DNA of 64,000 nt from Methanohalophilus sp. RSK (lineage in GTDB: Archaea; Halobacteriota; Methanosarcinia; Methanosarcinales; Methanosarcinaceae). The stretch is taken from positions 62,001-126,000 of the forward strand of contig NZ_RDSK01000015.1 in assembly GCF_003722075.1 (NCBI RefSeq), given 5' to 3'. The translations under genes and the position numbers were made by a program. Every line of letters starts with the position of its first letter. Positions within the stretch are counted from its first letter, which is position 1. Shown piece by piece: positions 28,695 through 36,107 of this stretch. Under the pieces are notes generated by a model. It worked only from the letters and a program-made list of their open reading frames with translations, was not told the origin of the DNA and made no database searches.

Positions 28695-29216
28695 ATGGAT
28701 AAACAGATAATCAAGATAATTAAAGGTGACATCACAGAACAGGAAGTTGATGCCATTGTTAATGCAGCCAATAATTCCCTGCTGGGCGGAGGAGGGGTTG
28801 ATGGAGCAATACACAAAGCTGCAGGACCTAAACTGCTGGAAGAGTGCAGGACACTGAACGGTTGTGCAACAGGTGAAGCGAAAATCACGCAAGGCTATGA
28901 CCTGCCGGCAAAATGGGTCATACACACAGTGGGACCTGTCTGGCACGGCGGAAACAATGACGAGGACAAAATGCTGACAAGATGTTACAGGAATTGTCTT
29001 GAATTGGCAGCAGAAAAAGGAATCAAAACTATCGCTTTCCCTTCAATAAGTACCGGAGTCTACCATTTTCCTATACAGTGGGCAGCTGAGATCGCCATAG
29101 ATGAAGTTATCAGTTTTCTGAACGACAGGCCTGTTTTTGACAGGATAGTATTTGTATGTTTTAACGATGAAACTTTCAGTAGCTTCAATCGGGTACTTGA
29201 TGAAAGAGTACCATAA
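28695..29216 (+). CDS. macro-domain protein (O-acetyl-ADP-ribose deacetylase type)
   Basis: 173 residues of a single macro domain with [19 protein letters not shown] (catalytic Asn/Asp and ribose loop), [13 protein letters not shown] and [11 protein letters not shown]. Members bind ADP-ribose and remove acetyl or ADP-ribosyl groups. The YmdB-like arrangement is complete. Cytoplasmic. It follows the DUF401 gene on the same strand. Confidence 0.93.
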   Translation: MDKQIIKIIKGDITEQEVDAIVNAANNSLLGGGGVDGAIHKAAGPKLLEECRTLNGCATGEAKITQGYDLPAKWVIHTVGPVWHGGNNDEDKMLTRCYRNCLELAAEKGIKTIAFPSISTGVYHFPIQWAAEIAIDEVISFLNDRPVFDRIVFVCFNDETFSSFNRVLDERVP

Positions 29217-29363
29217 ACAAAGCAGGAGATAGAGAAATGATCGGAATAATGGCTGATTATCTCTTAATGTAATAGTGATAATGTAATACTGTATTATCCA
29301 TTGAACCATTAAGTTTAAAGTATTATCTATCATATACCTTAACATAAAGGATAAGTTGTAATT

Positions 29364-29504
29364 ATGCCAAGACTTCAAGAATCAAAAAATAGGTTAAGCC
29401 TGACAGTACCCAAGTCTATTGCAGATTTGAAAGGATGGAAGAAGGGACAGAAGTTAAAGTTTGTAGAAAGGAATGGATACGTTTGTCTTATTGAAGATGA
29501 ATAA
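29364..29504 (+). CDS. 46-residue AbrB/MazE-like DNA-binding protein
   Basis: The sequence MPRLQESKNRLSLTVPKSIA, followed by DLKGWKKGQKLKF and GYVCLIED, has the swapped-hairpin pattern of AbrB/SpoVT domains (LTVPKSIA, then GWKKGQKL). Such proteins are antitoxins or transition-state regulators. It is short but complete for this fold. It begins a three-gene run with another small protein and a broken GNAT gene. Confidence 0.7.
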   Translation: MPRLQESKNRLSLTVPKSIADLKGWKKGQKLKFVERNGYVCLIEDE

Positions 29505-29619
29505 TAGGAATATTCAAATAAAATAAGTGTAAGATAATGGTATAGGAATGTGTGATACACGCCCGTCTTACATTTTTCATACTGTGACACATATTGCACA
29601 TAAAAGAGGAGGAAGAATA

Positions 29620-29763
29620 GTGGCAAAGCCTATTGAGTTAGGATTACGGTTAGAAGGTGAGGATGCTAAAGAATTCTGGGAAAACGAAAAAAAACCCGCA
29701 ACTACACAACAAAAGGAGTTAGTGAAAAACGCCAGAAAAATGTATAAGAGAATTAGGTTCTGA
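29620..29763 (+). CDS. 47-residue antitoxin-like protein paired with GNAT
   Basis: The start is a GTG at 29620, 8 nt after a GAGGAGG site; longer frames add residues with no homology. The product (MAKPIELGLRLEGEDAKEFW ... QQKELVKNARKMYKRIRF) matches a common archaeal small protein that precedes GNAT acetyltransferase genes in toxin-antitoxin-like pairs. The GNAT start follows its stop by 3 bp. Role as antitoxin is inferred from this arrangement. Confidence 0.65.
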   Translation: MAKPIELGLRLEGEDAKEFWENEKKPATTQQKELVKNARKMYKRIRF

Positions 29764-29766
29764 TAC

Positions 29767-30123
29767 ATGCCTAAAATCGATCCCTATTCCCTTATCGTTT
29801 ATCCTTTATCTAAAAAACACGATGTTTCTTTTTTTAATTCAACTGAAGAAGAGTTGAACGATTTTTTTAAAAACGATGCAAAAAACAATCAAGAACAATT
29901 AGTAAGTAGAACTTACGTTTGTTATTATGAAAAACACTTGGTGGGGTATTTTACATTAACAACCGATGTATTAGAAGTTAAAGCAATTAAAAGAGAAGAT
30001 ATGTGTGATGATTTCGCACATGACCCTTACCCCGCTGTTAAACTTGCACGGTTGGCCGTCGATCAAAATTATGAAAGAATGGGAGTGGGTCAACTTAGTT
30101 GGATTGCTAGCTGTAAGAAATAG
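29767..30123 (+). pseudogene. GNAT acetyltransferase (toxin-like), 3' part degraded
   Basis: The N-terminal 110 residues are a normal GNAT fold (SLIVYPLSKKHDVSFFNS, YFTLTTDVLEVK) up to the acetyl-CoA loop VDQNYERMGVGQ. After this the frame reads LSWIASCKK and stops at TAG. Further on, FYKAGVICLLNIKPIFINSV is clearly the family's last strand, but about 30 residues between are lost. The stop therefore comes with a deletion and shifts, and is not a simple pyrrolysine codon. A dead IS lies immediately downstream. Confidence 0.7.
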
Positions 30124-30204
30124 TATTTTTATAAAGCAGGGGTTATATGTTTGTTAAATATTAAACCAATTTTTATAAATTCTGTTAAAACGTTCCTTAG
30201 GATA

Positions 30205-30985
30205 TTAGAAAAATGTAATGTCCAGTAGTCCTTTGAAAGCAACGTTTTGTCTTTCATATCTACTTGCTATTTTCCTGTATCCCATTTTCAATCATGCAAT
30301 GAATCGTTCTATTGTCCCACTTCTCCTTTATGACTCATATTCAAGTCTTGTAGATCTTCCCCTCTTAGTATATCTCCGATTCCTGATATTTATTAATAGA
30401 AATGTTATTTTATATCGCTCTGTGTCTCTGATATTTCCTGATGTTTATCTCATCATAAGAAGAATCTGCAAGTACTTCTAACTGTCTGGTTCTTGGTCTT
30501 TTTTCAGTTTGATCTTTATATTTCCATGAACTCAACAAAGTGATTTCTGTAATGTTCTTTTCCCGAGGCTATTTGGATTGTCAAAGTAAAGCCTTTACAA
30601 CTTATACAAACATGTATCTTTATTCCATTCCTTTTTTTGTGGCCGTTGTATTCGGAATTTTACCTTTTTTGTTTCAATAAAACTGCTATCAAAATACAAT
30701 ATCCATAGAGAATTTACCCTTCTGGTAAGCTGAATCCCGAAGGGATTCCATTATCTTATTGCTATATTCCTCTGACATCTTTCAAGCCTTCTCCATGCAT
30801 TTACATGGGAGCCGTAAATAGATGGCATATCCTCTCACCTACAACCTGTAATCAGAACAAAGAGAATTCCATTGATGACATTAAGGTCGTTAGATCTCTT
30901 TTCTTCCAGTTATTGGCTGCTGTGGCAAAAACGGTTTGATGTATTTCCATTGTTCATCAGAGAGTTCTATGAACTCCATATATTT
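30205..30985 (-). pseudogene. degenerate IS5-family transposase
   Basis: Reading the minus strand across frames gives IELSDEQWKYIKPFLPQQ, VINGILFVLITGCR, DSSFIETKKVKF, GIKIHVCISCKG and a final IERFIA-LKMGYRKIASRYE, the order of an IS5-type DDE transposase. At least five stops or shifts interrupt it. The element borders the broken GNAT gene and may have caused its damage. Clear terminal repeats were not found. Confidence 0.75.
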
Positions 30986-31123
30986 CTCTCATATAATTAT
31001 TGTACTAGGTAGTATCTATACTTTTGAAATGAGCTCAATATTTAAATTTTTGAAATAAGCTCAAAAATAGTATGCATTACCCTGTATAGGTATGCAGGGT
31101 AATGACATAATTAAATAACTAAT

Positions 31124-31714
31124 TTAATATTTTTTCCCAAGTATAGGAGAACCTATAGGTATATGGAAATCGGTTGCTTTTCCTAGATGATGTGCCATCA
31201 TCCATAATCCCCATAAGGTAAGCACTATAAACAAATAACCACCTATAGTAGTTAATCTTGCTGATAAAGCACCTGTTGTGAGATGCCCTAAACCAGCAGT
31301 AATTAATGTCACACCACCGATCGGACCAATCAAAAATTCAACCCAAGGTGCCCTCAGGAGAGGTATCACCCATATTAAAAGGAAAACTCCTAATAACACA
31401 TTGAAAGATCCTAGCATTGTACTGATTCCATCAGTAACACCTATCCCATGTAAAAATACCATCAAACCAGGTGCGATCATAAATAACGTTCCAAATGTAG
31501 CAAATAGATTGCCGGCTGGTACATTTCCTTTTTTAAATAAGATTATACCAGTTGTAAATTGAGCTAGGCCTCCTGTAACTCCCACTGCCACTAACAAGGG
31601 TACTTCGGAAGTAGGAATCTTGCCCAACATTATTAAAGAGAACATTAATGTAATACTTGCTAAGCCGGCAAATCCCAATGGTGCAGGATCTGCCCAGGTT
31701 GAATCATTTGCCAT
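31124..31714 (-). CDS. mtpP: GPR1/FUN34/YaaH family transporter (MtpP-like)
   Basis: 196 residues with six membrane helices; the N-terminal ADPAPLGFAGLASITLMF is the family signature (N-P-A-P-L/GL). Family members carry acetate, ammonium and other small molecules. The start ATG follows AAAGGGGGC and overlaps the mtpA stop by 11 bp. In Methanosarcina acetivorans the operon mtpCAP, needed for growth on methylmercaptopropionate, has the same three components in the same order, so uptake of this or a related thioether is the best guess. Confidence 0.7.
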   Translation of the reverse strand: MANDSTWADPAPLGFAGLASITLMFSLIMLGKIPTSEVPLLVAVGVTGGLAQFTTGIILFKKGNVPAGNLFATFGTLFMIAPGLMVFLHGIGVTDGISTMLGSFNVLLGVFLLIWVIPLLRAPWVEFLIGPIGGVTLITAGLGHLTTGALSARLTTIGGYLFIVLTLWGLWMMAHHLGKATDFHIPIGSPILGKKY

Positions 31715-32768
31715 TTCTATGCCCCCTTTTAACATTAACATCCTTATTTTCGAAATATTCATCCCTTGCTTCTGCCATTGCTTTTAAATTTTCAAGTGGC
31801 GTTTTTGGTGCTACCCCACAACCAGCATTTAGCAAATCGATACCATTATTTAGGCTTTCAGTAGCCTCTTTTTTTACTTCTTCAGGTGTTCCACTGAATA
31901 ATGTTTGAGATGATGAAACATTACCAATTACCAAAGTGTTATTTTCATGTGCAATTTCCACTGCAGTTTTAGTATCTTTAACCTTTTCTTCAATACTTAT
32001 GCAGGTAAATCCACATTCTACCATATGTGGTATTACTAAATCGGTTTTTCCACAAATATGCAGAGCACTATATCCGTTTAGATTTTTGGCAATCTTAGAT
32101 AACCTCGGTTTCAAAAGAGCTTCAAAGTCTTCAGGAGACACTAAATCGGGTGATGCTACAGGATCTGCGAAAACAAAGGCATCTGCACCATGGTCAAAGC
32201 AAGCGTTTGCAACTTCCAGACATGCATCTGCACTTATATCCATTATCATTTCAACTCTATCACGGTCGGTACGTATCCACCTCATGAATGAATTAACATT
32301 GGAGAGATTGGATGCGAGAGTTGTAGGACCTTCACAACCTGCAATAACTGCTACTTCGTCTCCAACTTCCTCTTTCAGGATTTCAATTGCTTTCAAAAGA
32401 ACTGGGATTCTTCCTTTTTCAAGCAAATTCTTTGGTAAACTTAGACTGTCCATTGATTCACTAAATGGATGGGTTTTTATTGATGGTTGACTGGCCTTAT
32501 TTCCTGGGTCAATCTCACAACCCATCACTTCCGAAACTATAGCAATGTCATAAGGTACCCTTACAGCGTCAAATTCAGCATCATTATGTGCTGATTTTGC
32601 AAGATCAGCCATTGTTTTAGCATCGCTATCTGCTTTTGGTCTTTCAGCACCAGATACGTCCATAAAGTCTACTACACCTGCAGATGTCCATCCTCCAACA
32701 GGTGCTTTATCCACTGCTTTACCTTTCAAAGTAAATAAAATCCTTTCTTTAGAAGTCATTTCTTTCAT
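31704..32768 (-). CDS. mtpA: methylcobamide:CoM methyltransferase (MtpA-like)
   Basis: 354 residues of the uroporphyrinogen-decarboxylase-fold family that includes MtaA, MtbA and MtpA. The zinc site that activates coenzyme M is complete: His237 and Cys239 (ALHICGKTD) and Cys317 (NAGCGVAPKTPL). It moves a methyl group from a methylated corrinoid protein to coenzyme M. Its neighbours are a corrinoid protein upstream and a YaaH transporter downstream. No separate substrate-specific methyltransferase lies in this cluster, which fits mtpCAP, where these genes suffice. Confidence 0.82.
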   Translation of the reverse strand: MKEMTSKERILFTLKGKAVDKAPVGGWTSAGVVDFMDVSGAERPKADSDAKTMADLAKSAHNDAEFDAVRVPYDIAIVSEVMGCEIDPGNKASQPSIKTHPFSESMDSLSLPKNLLEKGRIPVLLKAIEILKEEVGDEVAVIAGCEGPTTLASNLSNVNSFMRWIRTDRDRVEMIMDISADACLEVANACFDHGADAFVFADPVASPDLVSPEDFEALLKPRLSKIAKNLNGYSALHICGKTDLVIPHMVECGFTCISIEEKVKDTKTAVEIAHENNTLVIGNVSSSQTLFSGTPEEVKKEATESLNNGIDLLNAGCGVAPKTPLENLKAMAEARDEYFENKDVNVKRGHRNGK

Positions 32769-32798
32769 ATATGTATCCTCCTGTTGAATACGTCCATT

Positions 32799-33440
32799 TT
32801 ATTTAATGTTGGATGCGAGCCAACTTGCAGCTTTACTTGCATCAGGCTGTGTCGAATCAGCACCAATTTTGTTTGCAAATTTTTCAGTAACCGGCGCACC
32901 ACCAACAATGACTTTTACTGAATCTCTCAAGTCCTTTTCATGGAGGATGTCGATAACTGTCTCCATGCCACTCATAGTGGTTGTCATTAAAGAACTTATA
33001 GAGATGGCCTTTGCACCATATTCTTTTGCTGTTTCAACAAAATCTTCAGGTGAAACATCGGCGCCAAGATCAATTACATTGAAATCTGATATAGATACCA
33101 TTGTTTTAACCAAACTTTTACCAATATCATGAATATCTCCTTCAATAACGCCCAAAACAACTGTATCAGACTGATTTGTGTCTTCTACTTTTAGATAAGG
33201 ATTTAATACATCCATTCCTGCATACATAGCATCGGTTCCCAGGAGAAGGTCCGGAACATAAGCTTCTCCATTATCATATTTGTTGCCGAGTATAGACATC
33301 CCTTTTGACAAACCATTTACGATGGCTTCATAAGGGTCTATACCTTCTCCTAATGCTTCATTTGCAATATCAGGTGCAGTGTATTTATCACCCTTAACAA
33401 CCACGTCAATTAATTTTTCTAGCATGTAATTTTTGTTCAC
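32799..33440 (-). CDS. mtpC: corrinoid protein (MtpC-like)
   Basis: 213 residues with an N-terminal helical cap (about 1-85) and a B12-binding Rossmann domain with EGDIHDIGKS (lower ligand His104) and ISSLMTTTMSGM. It carries the methyl group between substrate and MtpA. The start is a GTG directly after AGGAGGAATA. It is first in the operon; a TATA-like TATATATTATATTTT lies about 90 bp upstream. MtmC- or MttC-type proteins are alternatives, but the neighbours favour MtpC. Confidence 0.8.
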   Translation of the reverse strand: MNKNYMLEKLIDVVVKGDKYTAPDIANEALGEGIDPYEAIVNGLSKGMSILGNKYDNGEAYVPDLLLGTDAMYAGMDVLNPYLKVEDTNQSDTVVLGVIEGDIHDIGKSLVKTMVSISDFNVIDLGADVSPEDFVETAKEYGAKAISISSLMTTTMSGMETVIDILHEKDLRDSVKVIVGGAPVTEKFANKIGADSTQPDASKAASWLASNIK

Positions 33441-33581
33441 ACTATTCCTCCTTTAATATTACTACCTTATTTAATGATGAGTGAGATAATTCAAACTGCA
33501 TCTCATCACCTAGTTTTATATTCATTAAAATATAATATATAGTATAACCGTGAATTGATTTTATAATAACATAGATTTATT

Positions 33582-33611
33582 TTAACTGGGTTCATATATT
33601 AACTGGGTTCA
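33582..33611. repeat. 13-bp direct repeat upstream of mtpC
   Basis: TTAACTGGGTTCA occurs at 33582-33594 and 33599-33611, 17 bp apart. This lies about 150 bp upstream of the corrinoid gene and just beside the left end of the IS remnant. It could be a regulator site for mtp control, or a by-product of the insertion. Confidence 0.45.
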
Positions 33612-33632
33612 CATAATCAAAGAGGTTAATAT

Positions 33633-34522
33633 CCCGGGTTTGACAGTATCCACTCCTTGCTAAAGAAATCGTCTCCTCTTCCAACCTAAAAATTTCACTT
33701 TTTTGTCAGGAAAACCCATTTGACAGTCTTAACTATTTCACGTTAATTTCTACGATTTCATCCCTTTTTGCCTTAAAATCAGTGTATTTATGGCATCAAA
33801 ATTAGCGTAAATGTACCTTTTTGCCTTATTTTTCATGTAATCCACGGTAACTGTCAAATTCAATAAGCTATTTTTAATGAATTTTGTAGATTTGGACTTG
33901 AGTTCATCGTACTCGTATCGCATCAGCGATATGAACAATTGCGCAATGAACCCAAGAATCACAGCTCCATAAACGCTAGCATCCGTCCACACTCGCAATG
34001 GTTTGATCTCAATTTCATTCTTCAGTGAGTTGATGGTTTTCTCAATTGAATCCATCTTTCTGTATTTAGAAAGAGCCTGTTTTAGTGTCAAATTCCTGCT
34101 TAATTAAAGGCAGAAAAATCCTTCTCTGCCTGTAATCACCTTTCTAGCTCTGGAATCAAGTTGTTCCTTCTGCAATTACCCTGTACAGATTTCGTTCACT
34201 GAATTCAGGAAGAGTAAAAATACCAAGGACTTCCTCACGATTGATTCATTCGTGAGCTTTACTTATGCTGAAATTATCCGTCAGTTTTAACTTACAAGGG
34301 CTTTGAGCAGGTTGTTGATGTCAATCCCATTCTTTTTGTGTTTACCAAAAACTGAAGCAATATCGAGGATTTCGTAAAGTTGGTTTACAGCCAAGACGTT
34401 TCCGATGGGAAAGCACATATTCTTGTTAGGAATAATCTCATACGTCCTTAGTTTTTGTTGCATTTTTACCGAATACAGCAAAGCTAAGAACACTATTATT
34501 ACTTTTGACTGTCAAAGTCGGA
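33633..34522 (-). mobile_element. IS1634-family element, internally deleted and decayed
   Basis: Two pieces of one transposase are visible on the minus strand: an N-terminal part (34493-34287: KMQQKLRTYEIIPNKNMCFP ... NLLKALVS) and a C-terminal part (34091-33750: SIEKTINSLKNEIEIKPLRVW ... MKNKAKRY). The catalytic middle is gone. Imperfect terminal repeats (CCCGGGTTTGACAGT at the left, ACTGTCAAAGTCGG at the right) mark the ends. It separates the Msr-type regulator gene from mtpC. Confidence 0.7.
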
Positions 34523-34585
34523 TAGAATACCTAATCTACAAATTAGATATCTTTTATGGAAAGTAGTTAATAGTAACCTGATATA

Positions 34586-35386
34586 TTATATGTCTTTGTA
34601 TGTGATTGGTTTTGAGTTATTAAGATAATATTTAAATAAATCCTCTCCCCATGCTATAGCACTATTGTCATAACTTATCAAAGTGATGCGATTAAACCGG
34701 TGGTTTTTATCGAAGAGCCATAGCGATACAAATATGTCCGAAACTGCTACCGTTATAGGTTCAATATCCCTTTCAATTGTCCTTAAGTATAAGTTAGTAT
34801 TATTATATGAAAAAAAATTATCGAGGTCTATTTTGCAATCTTTCATTGATCTTTCAAGTACAGGTTTTGTTATAATATAGGAAATATCAGTACTTTTATC
34901 TGCAGCTTCACAGAGAACAGAAATGGTCTGTGGATTAAAAGAAGAACTGGCCATCATGAGGTATTTCGATTCAAGTGATTTTTCTATAAAATGAGGGTGA
35001 TGTTCGAATAAATGATGTCTGTCTGGTTCTATTAAATAGCAATGACCTAGTTCTCCAACCCTTTTTAGCATGTGTTCTGGTATTTCGCTAAGGTCTCGAC
35101 TTTCCCAATAATCATGATTTTCCTCGAATACTTTTGCAATGTCTAATAATTTTTGCATTTTTTCAACGATCAAATAGCCCATATCAGATAGTTTATAATT
35201 GTGATGGTCTTGAATTATCAAATCCCAATCTAATAATTTTTTTATTTGAGGTGTTAATCCACTTGAATCATAACCAAGTATATCTTTTATTTCATCAATA
35301 TCTTCAGTTCCATTATTATAAAGTAAAAGGAGTACATCTTTTCTTTTATCTGACATTAGTATAGTTTCAATCAGAGACGTTTTCAT
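34586..35386 (-). CDS. Msr-family winged-helix regulator (HTH + methanogenesis regulatory domain)
   Basis: 266 residues. The first 85 form an ArsR-type winged helix (KDVLLLLYNNGTEDIDEIKD ... LTPQIKKLLDWDLI ... YKLSDMGYLIVEKM), and the rest is the conserved C-terminal domain of methanogen Msr-type regulators (DUF1724). In Methanosarcina such proteins control methylated-sulfur methyltransferase genes and are encoded beside them. Here it lies upstream of mtpCAP on the same strand but is now separated from it by an IS remnant. A stretch with Ser/Asp in SSSFNPQTISVLCEAADKS is typical of the domain. Confidence 0.8.
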   Translation of the reverse strand: MKTSLIETILMSDKRKDVLLLLYNNGTEDIDEIKDILGYDSSGLTPQIKKLLDWDLIIQDHHNYKLSDMGYLIVEKMQKLLDIAKVFEENHDYWESRDLSEIPEHMLKRVGELGHCYLIEPDRHHLFEHHPHFIEKSLESKYLMMASSSFNPQTISVLCEAADKSTDISYIITKPVLERSMKDCKIDLDNFFSYNNTNLYLRTIERDIEPITVAVSDIFVSLWLFDKNHRFNRITLISYDNSAIAWGEDLFKYYLNNSKPITYKDI

Positions 35387-35535
35387 TTTGAAATCCCCAG
35401 ATCGTTAATGAAATATTACACCATTCAAAAAAATTCATTTTGCGATCCCTCTACAGAAAATATTTTGCTAGTCTCTTTTAAAAAGTATAACTTTACTTAT
35501 TACCTTTTCGGAATATACCTTATAACTATATATTA

Positions 35536-35665
35536 GAGATTGTCGGAAATGTCCACATTCAAGAAAATTATAACATATCCATTAAATACAGTGCAACACG
35601 GCATAGCGTTTTACTTTCAGTCATTGCTTGAAATGTTTCGATTTCACCACTTTTCCGACAGTCTC
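35536..35665. mobile_element. 130-bp MITE-like element 1
   Basis: The ends read GAGATTGTCGGAAAT and, inverted, GAGACTGTCGGAAAA (13 of 15 match), followed inwards by further inverted matches (ACATTCAAG and ACATTTCAAG). No coding capacity. Such short inverted-repeat elements move by the transposase of a related IS, which I did not find in the window. Confidence 0.55.
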
Positions 35666-35670
35666 CCGGT

Positions 35671-35903
35671 AACCCAAGTTTGACAGTTTATCCTCTTTTC
35701 TAAAGAGAATGTCTTCTCTTTTGTTCAATTTTTTACTTTTTTGCCAGGAAATTCGATTTGACAGTCTCAATAAATTCACTTAAATCGTCATGAATTGCCA
35801 ATTTTGACCTTAAAAACAGAGTATTCACCGCATCAAAATTGGCATAAATGTAGTTTTTTGTCTTCCTCTTCCATGAATCCACGGTAACTGTCAAAGTCGG
35901 GTT
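35671..35903. mobile_element. 233-bp MITE-like derivative of the IS1634-type element
   Basis: Bounded by AACCCAAGTTTGACAGT and the inverted ACTGTCAAAGTCGGGTT (15 of 17 match). Its interior is the 3' end of the same transposase seen at 33.7-33.9 kb (compare GCATCAAAATTGGC and ATCCACGGTAACTGTCAAA in both). The two copies have diverged. It starts 5 bp after MITE 1. Confidence 0.7.
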
Positions 35904-35984
35904 AAATCCCTGTTTACTCTGTTCATTTCGAAAAGTTCAAGTATGTTACTTGCTAACACTCCCCAGTATAAAAGAGGTGTAAAA

Positions 35985-36107
35985 ATGTTAGGCATAGAGG
36001 ACCCCTACATATGGAGTGCATATGTTCTGTGCATAATAAGTGCCATCGCCTGCATGGCATACGGAATTGCAAAATGGAATGAAGAGGAGGAAGAGGATTG
36101 CCTGTAA
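35985..36107 (+). CDS. 40-residue symporter accessory peptide
   Basis: ATG to TAA encodes MLGIEDPYIWSAYVLCIISA, continuing to IACMAYGIAKWNEEEEEDCL: one membrane helix followed by an acidic tail. It has an AAGAGGTG ribosome site. Its 3' end carries the GAGGAGGAAGAGG ribosome site of the symporter gene and overlaps that gene by 10 bp, so translation is coupled. Peptides of this type precede SSS symporter genes in several archaea and are thought to be symporter subunits. Confidence 0.8.
   Translation: MLGIEDPYIWSAYVLCIISAIACMAYGIAKWNEEEEEDCL

Noticed and set aside
30121-30226. Reading through the TAG at the end of the GNAT gene as pyrrolysine, since the frame continues with a plausible C-terminus.
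   Set aside because: About 30 residues of the family core are missing at this point, the sequence near the TAG is out of register with the family, and a second TAG follows.
30218-30481. Plus-strand open frame of 87 hydrophobic residues.
   Set aside because: It is the complement of a clear IS5-type transposase remnant on the minus strand.
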